From the NCBI RefSeq assembly GCF_002754245.1, contig NZ_PEEX01000001.1:3638001-3702000 (forward strand): a DNA stretch of 64,000 bases. Direction: 5' to 3'. The position numbers were made by a program, and so were the translations under genes. Numbering within the stretch: position 1 is the first letter of the stretch; the number at the start of each line of letters is the position of its first letter. Below are positions 1 to 9,004 of the stretch, piece by piece. The stretch is from Chryseobacterium sp. 52. GTDB taxonomy: Bacteria; Bacteroidota; Bacteroidia; Flavobacteriales; Weeksellaceae. The notes under the pieces were generated by a model. The model saw only the letters and a program-made list of their open reading frames with translations. It did not search any database and had not been told where the DNA came from.

Positions 1-128
1 ATAACAAAATACGTTACAGCAATTCCATTTATGTCTATGGTTTCGCCATCTTTGATTTGCTGTGCGTTAACTGCCATTATTCCACCAGAAAAAAGCAGCA
101 TAAAAGCTATTGTTTTAATCCATCTCAT
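1..128 (-). CDS. N-terminus of a secreted protein, cut by the window edge
   Basis: Read on the minus strand from an ATG at 128, the frame stays open to base 1 and gives 42 residues. It begins MRWIKTIAFMLLFSGG, followed by a small-residue stretch ending in NAQQ. This is a typical Sec signal peptide: two basic residues, a hydrophobic core and an A-Q-type cleavage site. The mature part starts near QIKDGETIDINGIAV. The rest lies outside the window, so no family can be named. The 254 bases between it and the next gene hold no recognised feature. Confidence 0.6.
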   Translation of the reverse strand, partial: MRWIKTIAFMLLFSGGIMAVNAQQIKDGETIDINGIAVTYFV

Positions 129-382
129 ATTGAATATGTTATTTGTGTTTATGTGTTGAAAGTATGAATAATAATTCAACTATTTCAAGTTCAATTAAAA
201 CAATATGAGTAACGGGCATTAATTACTGATTATCAGCTACTTATTTTCATATTTCGAGTAAATTATTTCCTTTTTATCTTACCCACAAAGGCCTTTTTCG
301 TTGGTCAGAAATTTCTATTTTTCTGTTAGTTTACTTACATCATCTATTCTATTCATCACCAATAAAGTATTACTTAAAATAT

Positions 383-2404
383 TTATTTAAACTTCTTTTT
401 TAAATTAAATTTGATTCTATTCATCAGTCCAGGCTCTATAATATCAATTCCCAACCCAAAATTGGTGTCGGCGACCGTATTATGGTCTTCCCTGAAGTTT
501 TCAAACTGATTCTGCGGAATTTCCAGATTTACCAGAGGGTTATATTCTATATGAACTGTTGCCCCGTTCTTCGTCACCTTTTTACGGCTTTTATACTCAA
601 AATACGGATTGCTGATGGTGCATTCCTGAACGGTATATTTTTCTCCGGTGTCAATCCTTTGGTCGGTATTCAGGCAAACCTCATACCTTTCACTCTCGAA
701 ATTATGCCAGAAAGGAAGATCTTTGTGCATAAAATCCCGTGCGCTTGCTTTGATTACATTCCGGTCAAAATACATTAGAAATCGGTTTTTCTGCGGGTCT
801 GTATAATAAGGATCATCTATTGTCGCAGTATAGTGGATCTTAAACTCATTGAGTTTTTTATTATCACTTACAATATCAATGGAGGCATCTTTGAAAATAC
901 TCCTTACATCAGTCCCATTCCGGTCATTGGAATAATTAAGACCGTAAAATAAGAAACTGTTCCAGCTGTCTACAATCTCCCTTTTATGGGTGCTTTTGAA
1001 ATACCTTCTCATAGCATTGGCACGGTTGCCTTTGTAAGTGGTGGTCAGCTTCAGCACGCCTGTTGTATTTTGGGCATTTAATTCAATTTTTTCATCAATA
1101 CAGTAATATGAGAATTGATGCGGCTTTCTTTCCTGAAGTACCTGATCAGGTTTCACTTTAAGATAATGCATACAATAAATGAATCCTCTGTTTTCTATCA
1201 ATCCGAATTCATCGCGGGTTGTTGCATCAATAAAATATTCCTCTCCTTTATAATTAATCCTGACAATCACATGATTAAAACTGAGCAGTGAAGGCAGATA
1301 ATATCTGATATAATAATCAGTTTGAAAGTTGACAAGTACCACCGAAGAATCCACGCCGATATAGTCTAAAATAACTTTCAATAAAACACATTTTGCCTTG
1401 CAGTCTCCCTGCTTATTTTCATAGGTCACAGAAGGCTCCTGCGGTTGATGCCCGTTCATTTCATCTGCATTGAAAATATAATAGATATGATTCTGTACAT
1501 ATTCTATGGCAAACTGAAGCTTTTCATCCTGATCCGCCACAGCATCTAATCGATCAGCAAGATCAGGAGCAAAATCTTTAAGGGAATATCTTCTGAAAAC
1601 CTCATCATAGATAGGCGCCATATAGTTGGAGAGCTCTTTCCAGCTGTTTTCCGTTGCAAAATCTATAAAAGGGAAAATTTCACGACCTGTATCTGCCGCA
1701 TTGATATAGTTTTCTTCTTCAATAATAAAGCACTCCCCTTTCTTTAAATGATGAATCTCCGGTTCCAAAACCCTCCCTTGCTCATCTCTGAAGAATGTTT
1801 TTTTATAAGCAACATTTTGATCTCTGTCATTGATAAAAGTAAATTTAAAACTGCCGTAGGCCCAATAATTATCAGGACTCACCCAAACGTATTTTGAAAA
1901 AGCCTTTCTCAGGAAATCACGTTCTGTAAAAGTTTTACACCGGGAATCTTCCAGAATGAGTACGTCATAAAGCCTTAAATCTTTGATGATAATATTGATC
2001 TTTTTGTTACTGCTCAATATGCCGCCACTACTCTGATTCTCGCTATCAAGCACTTTTATATTGGTATCTGGAATTTTATCAATAAGAACACCGTCCCTTA
2101 AAACACTGATTCTATGAATACTGTACACTTCATTTTCTTCCACAATAATATCGGAAACGGAAGCACGTTCCAGATTTCCAGGCTCATTCAACGTGTAGGC
2201 CATGCAGACGTATTCGCTGTTTTCGGTATTGCTTGTGTAGTATTTTTTATCAAGAAAGTAACAGTAATCTCTTCCTTCATCGATCTGTTTTGTGGCAAAA
2301 TCAGAGTTTCTGATCTTAGCTATTAACTCCTGATCTTCCAGATTTCCGGCCCAGATTTCGGGTTTCTGAATTTTGTAGTTTTCAATCTGAATGGGATTAT
2401 TCAT
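383..2404 (-). CDS. DUF3857 / transglutaminase-like protein
   Basis: 673 residues with no signal peptide, so probably cytoplasmic. The second half carries a transglutaminase-like core: QGDCKAKC places the catalytic Cys at about residue 335, FNHVIV the His at about 378, and FIDATTRDEFG the Asp at about 393, a complete Cys-His-Asp triad. The N-terminal half resembles the DUF3857 beta-rich domain that usually precedes this fold in Bacteroidota. Related proteins are annotated as transglutaminases or peptidases, but substrates are generally unknown. It is a single gene, with the neighbour at 2544 divergent. The ATG is followed by MNNPIQIENYKIQ, a natural start. Family assignment is firm and function is not. 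Confidence 0.8.
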   Translation of the reverse strand: MNNPIQIENYKIQKPEIWAGNLEDQELIAKIRNSDFATKQIDEGRDYCYFLDKKYYTSNTENSEYVCMAYTLNEPGNLERASVSDIIVEENEVYSIHRISVLRDGVLIDKIPDTNIKVLDSENQSSGGILSSNKKINIIIKDLRLYDVLILEDSRCKTFTERDFLRKAFSKYVWVSPDNYWAYGSFKFTFINDRDQNVAYKKTFFRDEQGRVLEPEIHHLKKGECFIIEEENYINAADTGREIFPFIDFATENSWKELSNYMAPIYDEVFRRYSLKDFAPDLADRLDAVADQDEKLQFAIEYVQNHIYYIFNADEMNGHQPQEPSVTYENKQGDCKAKCVLLKVILDYIGVDSSVVLVNFQTDYYIRYYLPSLLSFNHVIVRINYKGEEYFIDATTRDEFGLIENRGFIYCMHYLKVKPDQVLQERKPHQFSYYCIDEKIELNAQNTTGVLKLTTTYKGNRANAMRRYFKSTHKREIVDSWNSFLFYGLNYSNDRNGTDVRSIFKDASIDIVSDNKKLNEFKIHYTATIDDPYYTDPQKNRFLMYFDRNVIKASARDFMHKDLPFWHNFESERYEVCLNTDQRIDTGEKYTVQECTISNPYFEYKSRKKVTKNGATVHIEYNPLVNLEIPQNQFENFREDHNTVADTNFGLGIDIIEPGLMNRIKFNLKKKFK

Positions 2405-2543
2405 ATTATATCAGAGTATTTGTGTTCTTCGGTTAAGTTTTTAGAAGCGTTCAAATTAAATAATTAAAAACTAAAAAACAATAGAAAAACTGCGTCAAAA
2501 AGTTCGGCACAGTAATTGCGAACTAAGCTTTAAAATAAAGTTT

Positions 2544-2891
2544 ATGAAAATGATCGCAACAATTCTAAAAGGAACTCTTCCTGCATTAGCATTATTTGCA
2601 ATGACACAATGTACGACAACGGCTAACACTGCCGGAGCTGATGAAAAAACATTCATCGTAGGACCGGAAACCGCAGACTGTACAGGAGTAGCACCTATGA
2701 AATGTCTGCAGGTAAAAGAAAAAGCTTCAGAAAGCTGGACCAATTTCTATACGAACATCGAAGGATTTACCTATGAGCCCGGATATGAATATGTTTTGAA
2801 AGTAAAAACTGAAAAAATTGCCAACCCACCGGCTGACGGATCTTCTATCAAATATACACTGATTAAAGAGGTTTCCAAAACCAAAAAATAA
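2544..2891 (+). CDS. DUF4377-type lipoprotein
   Basis: 115 residues. The N-terminus MKMIATILKGTLPALALF followed by AMTQC looks like a lipoprotein signal with a relaxed Bacteroidota lipobox and Cys at about residue 23. The mature part (VGPETADCTGVAPMKCLQV, then a segment ending YTLIKEVSK) resembles the small DUF4377 domain, which in other bacteria occurs alone or beside HslJ/META domains. Two mature Cys residues flank the APMK segment and may form a disulfide. The likely location is the periplasm or inner leaflet of the outer membrane. It is monocistronic and ends at a strong terminator. Function is unknown. Confidence 0.75.
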   Translation: MKMIATILKGTLPALALFAMTQCTTTANTAGADEKTFIVGPETADCTGVAPMKCLQVKEKASESWTNFYTNIEGFTYEPGYEYVLKVKTEKIANPPADGSSIKYTLIKEVSKTKK

Positions 2892-2895
2892 TATC

Positions 2896-2932
2896 AAAAA
2901 CTCCCGAAAATTTCGGGAGTTTTTATTTTTTT
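2896..2932 (+). terminator. Rho-independent terminator after the lipoprotein gene
   Basis: A near-perfect inverted repeat (2896-2909 with 2911-2924, GC core CTCCCGAAA/TTTCGGGAG) is followed by a T-rich run. It lies 5 bases after the stop codon. Confidence 0.85.
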
Positions 2933-3171
2933 AATATTCCATATCTGCAGGCTTCTGCCCTTCTGCATATTTCAGATCCTTTCTAAGTTTCGTCTTTCCT
3001 GAAAACTCATTTATCATTTCACTTCAGTTTTGATTCCTCAAGCCTTCTGCTGTAATTTTCTTTTTTTAATTCTATTCATCTTACTCTTTTTCAGATAGAT
3101 TAGAACTAATTACTCACAATATTCAGAATTAATCCAAGAAATAAAGTCTATCTACAATTATTTTTATAAAT

Positions 3172-3215
3172 TGCAACAATATTGCATTAGCAACAATATT
3201 GCGATTTTAAATTTA
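3172..3215 (+). promoter_or_regulatory. Two tandem Fur-type operators over the lanthipeptide operon promoter
   Basis: Two copies of a 15-base palindrome, TGCAACAATATTGCA at 3172-3186 and AGCAACAATATTGCG at 3189-3203, share the 13-mer GCAACAATATTGC and start 17 bases apart. Just downstream, TAAATTTA at 3208-3215 matches the Bacteroidota -7 element TANNTTTG at 7 of 8 positions. A TTG inside the first box (3182-3184) could serve as the -33 element. A protein bound here would block RNA polymerase. The same palindrome occurs at every other promoter of this locus. The upstream stretch 2933-3171 shows nothing recognisable. Confidence 0.7.
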
Positions 3216-3249
3216 TGCCTAACCCAAAAATCAACCGGGATGAGTCAAG

Positions 3250-5469
3250 ATGGAGAATAAAATACTAAGAAAAATCAGCCATTATTTTAAAGGAAAACAT
3301 TACCCGTTTTTCCGGCAGCTGGATACAATGGACTGCGGACCTACATGTCTTAAAATGCTTACTGATTATTATGGAAAAGAACTGTCGTTAAATCATTTAC
3401 GGGAACTCTGTGATGTACGCAGCCAGGGAACTTCAGTATCAGGAATCACCCATGCAGCAGAACAACTGGGTCTCAAAACATTAGCAGCAGAATTAAGTCA
3501 GGAAATACTGTTTCAAAAAGCACCGTTACCCTGTATACTTCATTGGGATCATAATCATTTTGTCGTTCTGTGGCAGCTTACTGAAAAGCATGCCTACATC
3601 GGAAACCCCGCATTGGGAAAGAATATGCGTTATACCATCAACGATTTTCTGGAGCACTGGAATCCATCCGGACGGGAAAATAAAGGCATTGCCATCTTTA
3701 TGGAGCGTACAGAAACCTTTGATCAGACAGACAATCATCCGGATCCATCTGTCAGCTTATTTTCCCTGCTGAAAAAAATAGATGACCGCAGGAGCATTTA
3801 TTATGTCATCGCAGCTCTTTTAGCCGCTACCCTTCTGACACTGGCCATTCCTTTATTAACACAGGCTGTGGTAGATCAGGCTATTTCAAAAAAGGATATA
3901 GGCATATTGTCTCTGATCTGTGCAGGGCAACTTGTCTTATTTACAAGCAGAATCCTTACAGATTTCTTTCGCAGCAGAATCCTTTTTAAAGTAGGCGTCA
4001 ACATCAGTATAAAACTTATTTACGAATTTGTAGACAAACTGATGCAGCTTAAACTTTCTTTTTTTGAATACAGAAGCAGTGGCGACAATCTGCAGAGAAT
4101 CTATGATAATCAGCGTATTGAGGAATTTCTTACCAAAAACTGTGTAAGTGCAGGACTTTCAGTGATCATCCTTATGGTGAATGGTGGATTATTGTGCTAT
4201 TATAACTGGAAACTATTCATTTTATTTCTGGCTGCCAGTACCGTAAGCGTACTTTGGACCCATCTTTTTGAGGAGAAAAGAAGACGCTTGGATCAGCGGA
4301 CTTTCAGCCTTCTTGCAAACGCTCAACGCCATCAGATAGAAACATTTGAAGCGATGACCGAAATAAGACTGACCGGGGCGGAAGAGGAAAAAAATAAGTT
4401 GTGGAAAACCATGCAGGAAGAAACCTACCGGGTGAAAATGGAAAATCTGAAACTGGATCAGCGGATACAGGGAGTAGCCCTTTTCATCAATGAAATAACA
4501 GGTGTATTAACAACCTTTTTAACCGCTTCCCTGGTGATCAATGGAAGCCTGACCCTTGGAGCCATGCTTGCCATTACCTATATGTATGGTTCATTAAATG
4601 GTACAGTTAACCAACTTTCAGAATTTATCCGCTCCATGCAGACCGCCAAATTCAGCTTGCAAAGGATTTCCGAAGTAGAATATGAAGAAACCGAAGACGC
4701 CTACTCTACCTTGAATTTACCCAAAGGAAATTCCGGTTCAATTGAACTGATGGATGTCAGTTTCCGGTATGGAAAATTATCATCTGACGTACTGCACAAT
4801 GTATCGCTCACTATTCCTGCAGGAAAAGTAACCGCTATTGTCGGGATGAGTGGAAGCGGAAAAACAACCCTTTTAAAACTCCTGCTAAAATTTTTCAATG
4901 CATCACAAGGAGTCATTACATTCTGCGGACAGGATCTGAAAATGATCAATGCAAAAAGTTTGCGAAAACAATGTGGAGCCGTTATGCAGGATTCTTTTCT
5001 GTTCACAGACACCATAGCCGGAAATATATGGTTGGGAAGCACCGAAAAAGACCTGAATCGGGTAAAAAAAGCCTGTAAAATGGTCAATATGCATGATTTT
5101 ATTGAATGCCTTCCCCTTTCTTACGAAACCCAGATCGGAAGTGAAGGAACCGGGCTTAGCGAGGGACAAAAACAACGCTTGTTTATTGCACGCCTGATCT
5201 ATCGCCAGCCTGATTATATATTTCTGGATGAAGCCACCAATGCTCTCGATGCCAACAATGAAAGGCTGATCGTTGAAAATCTGAATCAATTTTTCAAAGG
5301 CAGAACAGTCGTTATCGTTGCTCACAGGCTGAGTACGGTAGTCCATGCTGACAATATCATAGTTCTGGATAAAGGACAGATTGTTGAGCAGGGTACGCAT
5401 GAAACTTTAACAAAATCCAGAGGAGCTTATTACCATTTAGTTAAAAATCAACTTGAACTCGGAAAATAA
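3250..5469 (+). CDS. Peptidase-containing ABC transporter (PCAT, LanT-like)
   Basis: 739 residues in the usual PCAT order. A C39 peptidase domain (1-140) has oxyanion Gln23, catalytic Cys29 in DCGPTC and His103 in HNHFVV. A six-helix ABC transmembrane domain spans about 180-470. The nucleotide-binding domain has Walker A GMSGSGKTT near 530, signature LSEGQKQR near 637 and Walker B IFLDEATNALD near 655. PCATs remove double-glycine leaders and export the mature peptide across the inner membrane; the precursor at 11049-11243 has such a leader. An oddity is that the usual catalytic Asp (motif DP) is Asn119 in GNPALGK. It is first gene of a four-gene operon behind two operators. Partner outer-membrane and adaptor proteins are not encoded here. 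Confidence 0.92.
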   Translation: MENKILRKISHYFKGKHYPFFRQLDTMDCGPTCLKMLTDYYGKELSLNHLRELCDVRSQGTSVSGITHAAEQLGLKTLAAELSQEILFQKAPLPCILHWDHNHFVVLWQLTEKHAYIGNPALGKNMRYTINDFLEHWNPSGRENKGIAIFMERTETFDQTDNHPDPSVSLFSLLKKIDDRRSIYYVIAALLAATLLTLAIPLLTQAVVDQAISKKDIGILSLICAGQLVLFTSRILTDFFRSRILFKVGVNISIKLIYEFVDKLMQLKLSFFEYRSSGDNLQRIYDNQRIEEFLTKNCVSAGLSVIILMVNGGLLCYYNWKLFILFLAASTVSVLWTHLFEEKRRRLDQRTFSLLANAQRHQIETFEAMTEIRLTGAEEEKNKLWKTMQEETYRVKMENLKLDQRIQGVALFINEITGVLTTFLTASLVINGSLTLGAMLAITYMYGSLNGTVNQLSEFIRSMQTAKFSLQRISEVEYEETEDAYSTLNLPKGNSGSIELMDVSFRYGKLSSDVLHNVSLTIPAGKVTAIVGMSGSGKTTLLKLLLKFFNASQGVITFCGQDLKMINAKSLRKQCGAVMQDSFLFTDTIAGNIWLGSTEKDLNRVKKACKMVNMHDFIECLPLSYETQIGSEGTGLSEGQKQRLFIARLIYRQPDYIFLDEATNALDANNERLIVENLNQFFKGRTVVIVAHRLSTVVHADNIIVLDKGQIVEQGTHETLTKSRGAYYHLVKNQLELGK

Positions 5470-5478
5470 ATTTTGAAA

Positions 5479-8127
5479 ATGAGCCTGACTATTTTACCCT
5501 ACCTCTTTACAAGGTTTGCCGGATTGCCCGTAGAAAGCCTGAATGCATTGAGAATCCCTGAAATCGAAGATCAATGGCATCAATGGCAAATGTCTGTTGA
5601 GCATGATAAGAACTGTAATGATGATTTATGTACTGAGCTTTACACTCTCATCCAGCAATCTTCTGATGACCAGGAACGAAAGCTGCTGCTCAATCTGAAA
5701 CGCTCAGTGTACAACAGACGGCCAAATACAGAGACTTTGTTACAAAAAATTCCTGCAGAAACCTTTCATATCTTCAAAAAACACTGGGAAGAATGGCTTA
5801 AAGCACAGGCAAGCTATGAAGAATTCAAAGAATCCTGGGACCAGAATTTTCATCATCATTTGTCATCACACAGACAAAATATACAACAGCTAACGGAAGA
5901 ATATGCTTTCAGAAACGGGCTTCTTCTTTCCAGTAAAGATCTGTATGAACAACTGGAAAGTTTCAGCAATAAAGCAGTGACAACACTCAAAAAAGACACC
6001 GAGCGTATTGAATTCAGTGTGCTGCGCTATCTAACCCGTATGGCTTATAAAACATCTCCATTCAGCACCTTTACCTATTTAGGCCTTACGGAAATGGTTC
6101 CTGATGATCAGCCTCTTTTTCCACCGGTTCCGGAAATCACCGGCTGTAAAATAAGACTGAATAATAAACTGCTGAAAAGAATAAAGAAACTCATGGAACA
6201 GCATCCTGATCTTCAGGGTTTATTGTTTGTAAATACCAACAGCAGTATGACAAAAAGTGACAACCGCTTTAAGTTTCTGATGAATTGCTCCAATATCGAA
6301 GTCTTTCAGGAAATTCAGGCAACTCCTGTCAATCAGTATATCAAAGAATTAATTGATGGATCGGAGGAAAGTATTTCACTATCTTCATTGATTCAGTTGC
6401 TTTCCAGTTCTATTGAAGCAGACATTTCAGAATTAAAACATTATGTTTTAAAGCTTATTGACTCCGGATTTTTAGAACTGGCATTGGAATGCTCGGAAAT
6501 TAATCCGGATTGGGATATTCATCTTTTAACCTTTCTATCTCAACATAAGGACAGCAATAAGGCAGTCGGACAGCTGTATGAACTGGTTTCAAATCTTCAT
6601 CTGGCTAAAAGTGAATTTTCCACGGCAGATCTATCCAAACGGGAAGTGCTCCTGAAAGATATTTTAAAGCGGTTTGAAAGTACCATTTCAGATCTTGAAA
6701 ATCAAGCCGGTATCCTTAAACTCGCAAAAGACGAAATACAAAAAATTCTGGACCAAATTCTTGAAAGATACAGGAATGGACAAGGTTTTGAAAAACTCCC
6801 CTATCTACCGGTGGACTACCGGCAGGAAGGATTTATTTATGAGGATGCGTATACTGATCAAATCAATACCGTGAATGAAAGTACGGTTTATGAATTAGGA
6901 CAGTTGTTATCTGATCTCACCAACCGTCTGGCTGCTTTTGATATCCGGGGAAAGGAGAAAAGCAGTGTTAAAGATTTTTTTATCTCCAGATACCATAAAG
7001 ACCAATCTGTTTCTCTGGTGAGCTTTTATCATGAGTACTATCGTCACAGAAATAGATCTGAGGCAGACGCCGGGCAAAAACAACTAAATTCCTGGTCCGA
7101 TATCTTTTGGAAAGAACTCAGGCAGGAAAGTGCGTCCGACGAAATAAAAATTCAAAAGAAAAATTTGGCTCACCTTCCTTTATCCAGTAACTCCACTCCT
7201 ACCGGTTCAGCTTTCCTGCAGTTTTTTGATCAGCAGTCAAAAACAGGGACAAAAGCCGTTGTAAACGGACTGATGCAGGGAATGGGTAAAATGAGCGGCA
7301 GATTTCTTCATTTATTTGATCATGAAATTTCCGATGTACACAGAAAGTATAACGAACGTTTATTTCCGCACCATCTGCTTATTGAGCTGAATGATGATTC
7401 CAGTTTTAATGCTAATATCCACCCTCCTTTACTTGATCATGAGGTGAAAATGCCTGCCTCCAATACGCAAATGAAAAAGTCTCAGCAGATTCCTTTGGAC
7501 CGTATATCCGTTGGGTATCATTCAGATGATGACAGGCTTTGTCTGATGGACACTGTCTTACACAAAGAAATCTATGCATTCGACCTTTGCCTTGAAACTA
7601 TTACCAACAGGTCTAATCTTTATCAGCTGATGTCTCTGTTCAATCCTTGCACCTATGTGAGTTACTTTCCGATTATTCAAGCTATTGATCACAATTATTC
7701 AAAGCAGTTTAAAGACGAGGTAATTCAGATCTTCCCGCGAATTGTTTACGAAGACAGGCTTGTTCTCCGGCGCAAAGGGTGGCTGATACCTGTGAGTATT
7801 ATTCCTACACAAGACAAGGATGAAAGTAGCAGTATTTATTTTTTAAGGTTTAATCAGTGGCTTTTAAAGAATACGTTACCCTCTTCCGTATTCCTTTATC
7901 TGCAGTCTTCCTATATTCCTGAAGATCCATCATCCGAAACAACTGCCGGAACAAGAGATGATTATAAACCTCAGTTTATAGGTTTTGAGCAACCTTTACT
8001 TTTTAATCTATTCACCAAACTATTGAACAGAGCGGGATCTTATATCTACTTAGAAGAAGCTCTGCCTTCTGTGAACCATGTTCAGAATAGAGTCACTGAA
8101 CATCTGATCCAATGGTATAATTTTTAG
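5479..8127 (+). CDS. Lanthipeptide dehydratase, glutamylation part (split LanB)
   Basis: About 882 residues. The segment SVLRYLTRMAYKTSPFSTF at about residues 180-200 is the hallmark LanB N-domain motif. These enzymes use glutamyl-tRNA to glutamylate Ser/Thr of the precursor before elimination to Dha/Dhb. The C-terminal elimination (SpaB_C) domain of full-length LanB, around 1000 residues, is missing and is supplied by the next gene. The start was set to ATG 5479 (MSLTILPYLFTRF) because the alternative upstream TTG at 5473 adds only two residues and TTG starts are rare in this group. It begins 9 bases after the PCAT stop and ends 4 bases before the next gene, so it is tightly operonic. The family is clear. 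Confidence 0.88.
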   Translation: MSLTILPYLFTRFAGLPVESLNALRIPEIEDQWHQWQMSVEHDKNCNDDLCTELYTLIQQSSDDQERKLLLNLKRSVYNRRPNTETLLQKIPAETFHIFKKHWEEWLKAQASYEEFKESWDQNFHHHLSSHRQNIQQLTEEYAFRNGLLLSSKDLYEQLESFSNKAVTTLKKDTERIEFSVLRYLTRMAYKTSPFSTFTYLGLTEMVPDDQPLFPPVPEITGCKIRLNNKLLKRIKKLMEQHPDLQGLLFVNTNSSMTKSDNRFKFLMNCSNIEVFQEIQATPVNQYIKELIDGSEESISLSSLIQLLSSSIEADISELKHYVLKLIDSGFLELALECSEINPDWDIHLLTFLSQHKDSNKAVGQLYELVSNLHLAKSEFSTADLSKREVLLKDILKRFESTISDLENQAGILKLAKDEIQKILDQILERYRNGQGFEKLPYLPVDYRQEGFIYEDAYTDQINTVNESTVYELGQLLSDLTNRLAAFDIRGKEKSSVKDFFISRYHKDQSVSLVSFYHEYYRHRNRSEADAGQKQLNSWSDIFWKELRQESASDEIKIQKKNLAHLPLSSNSTPTGSAFLQFFDQQSKTGTKAVVNGLMQGMGKMSGRFLHLFDHEISDVHRKYNERLFPHHLLIELNDDSSFNANIHPPLLDHEVKMPASNTQMKKSQQIPLDRISVGYHSDDDRLCLMDTVLHKEIYAFDLCLETITNRSNLYQLMSLFNPCTYVSYFPIIQAIDHNYSKQFKDEVIQIFPRIVYEDRLVLRRKGWLIPVSIIPTQDKDESSSIYFLRFNQWLLKNTLPSSVFLYLQSSYIPEDPSSETTAGTRDDYKPQFIGFEQPLLFNLFTKLLNRAGSYIYLEEALPSVNHVQNRVTEHLIQWYNF

Positions 8128-8131
8128 AATA

Positions 8132-9004
8132 ATGGAAAAACTCTGGAATACTTATTATATATATCATCCTGACGACGCAGACCGTCTTTTGAAAGAAGTT
8201 GTAGATCCGGCTGTTCAGAATTTACAGGAAGTACTGACTGAAGAGGTGAAGTTTTTCTTTATCCGGTATTTTGAAAACGGGTATCACATCAGGTTGCGAC
8301 TGCTTTTGTCAGCTGAAAAAGCGAAGGTATTTCTTTTGATTTTAAAAGATCATATCTCAGTTTATGAACAACGCAACGGGGTCTTTCTAGAACTGAAAGA
8401 AGCTGAATATATCCCGGAAACAGAAAGATATGGAAATGAAAATACAATCGCACACGCGGAAAATCAGTTTTGTGCATCATCCCAGTTTGTTCTGCACCAT
8501 TTGACACAAAACAGTCCTTTAACCGCCTCTGAGAGATATCTGCTGGCTATGAAAACGCATTTTGCTTTTTTTAAGGGAATGAGGCTGTCTCAAGAATATA
8601 GCCGAGAGTTATGTGAAAAATTTGTTCAAAGCTGGCTTCCATTACCAATTTCTGACAATCCGGATGAGCACGAGCAAAACAGCAAGGATTTATGGTCTGT
8701 TTTTCAACGACAGTTTGAAAGTTATCAACCTTTACTATATGAAAATATCGTTATGTTCTGGAATTCATTAGATGCCACAACAGATCTTTTTACAAAACAG
8801 TTTCTGAAAGAAAACCATAAGATTTGGCAAGAATATGTTCAGTCTAAGCTGCCTTTAAAAGCTTTAGAGGAAGCTCTTTTAAGCTTTATTCATATGACCA
8901 ATAACAGATGGGGAATCATCAATGCTGAAGAATCCTATCTCCTTTTTTTAATTATGCGAACCCTCCCTCTAATAAAGGACTATGATAACAAATCAAGAAC
9001 GTAA
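8132..9004 (+). CDS. Glutamate-elimination protein (SpaB_C / thiopeptide-type)
   Basis: 290 residues. The opening WNTYYIYHPDDADRLL and the segments FFIRYFENGYHIRLRLLL and QFCASSQFVLHHLT fit the SpaB C-terminal domain family, often called thiopeptide-type bacteriocin biosynthesis protein. This domain binds the glutamylated precursor and eliminates glutamate, leaving dehydroalanine or dehydrobutyrine. In nisin-type LanB it is fused; here it is a separate protein, as in thiopeptide and some Bacteroidota lanthipeptide systems. Its stop lies 23 bases inside the next gene, indicating translational coupling. Confidence 0.85.
   Translation: MEKLWNTYYIYHPDDADRLLKEVVDPAVQNLQEVLTEEVKFFFIRYFENGYHIRLRLLLSAEKAKVFLLILKDHISVYEQRNGVFLELKEAEYIPETERYGNENTIAHAENQFCASSQFVLHHLTQNSPLTASERYLLAMKTHFAFFKGMRLSQEYSRELCEKFVQSWLPLPISDNPDEHEQNSKDLWSVFQRQFESYQPLLYENIVMFWNSLDATTDLFTKQFLKENHKIWQEYVQSKLPLKALEEALLSFIHMTNNRWGIINAEESYLLFLIMRTLPLIKDYDNKSRT

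Noticed and set aside
482-778. 98-residue open frame opposite the transglutaminase-like gene
   Set aside because: Shadow of the strong minus-strand gene; its peptide has no signal, domain or context.
3172-3203. Tandem 13-mers as a start of a CRISPR or direct-repeat array
   Set aside because: Only two units with a 4-base gap; both are palindromes at a promoter and match other sites of the locus, so operators explain them better.
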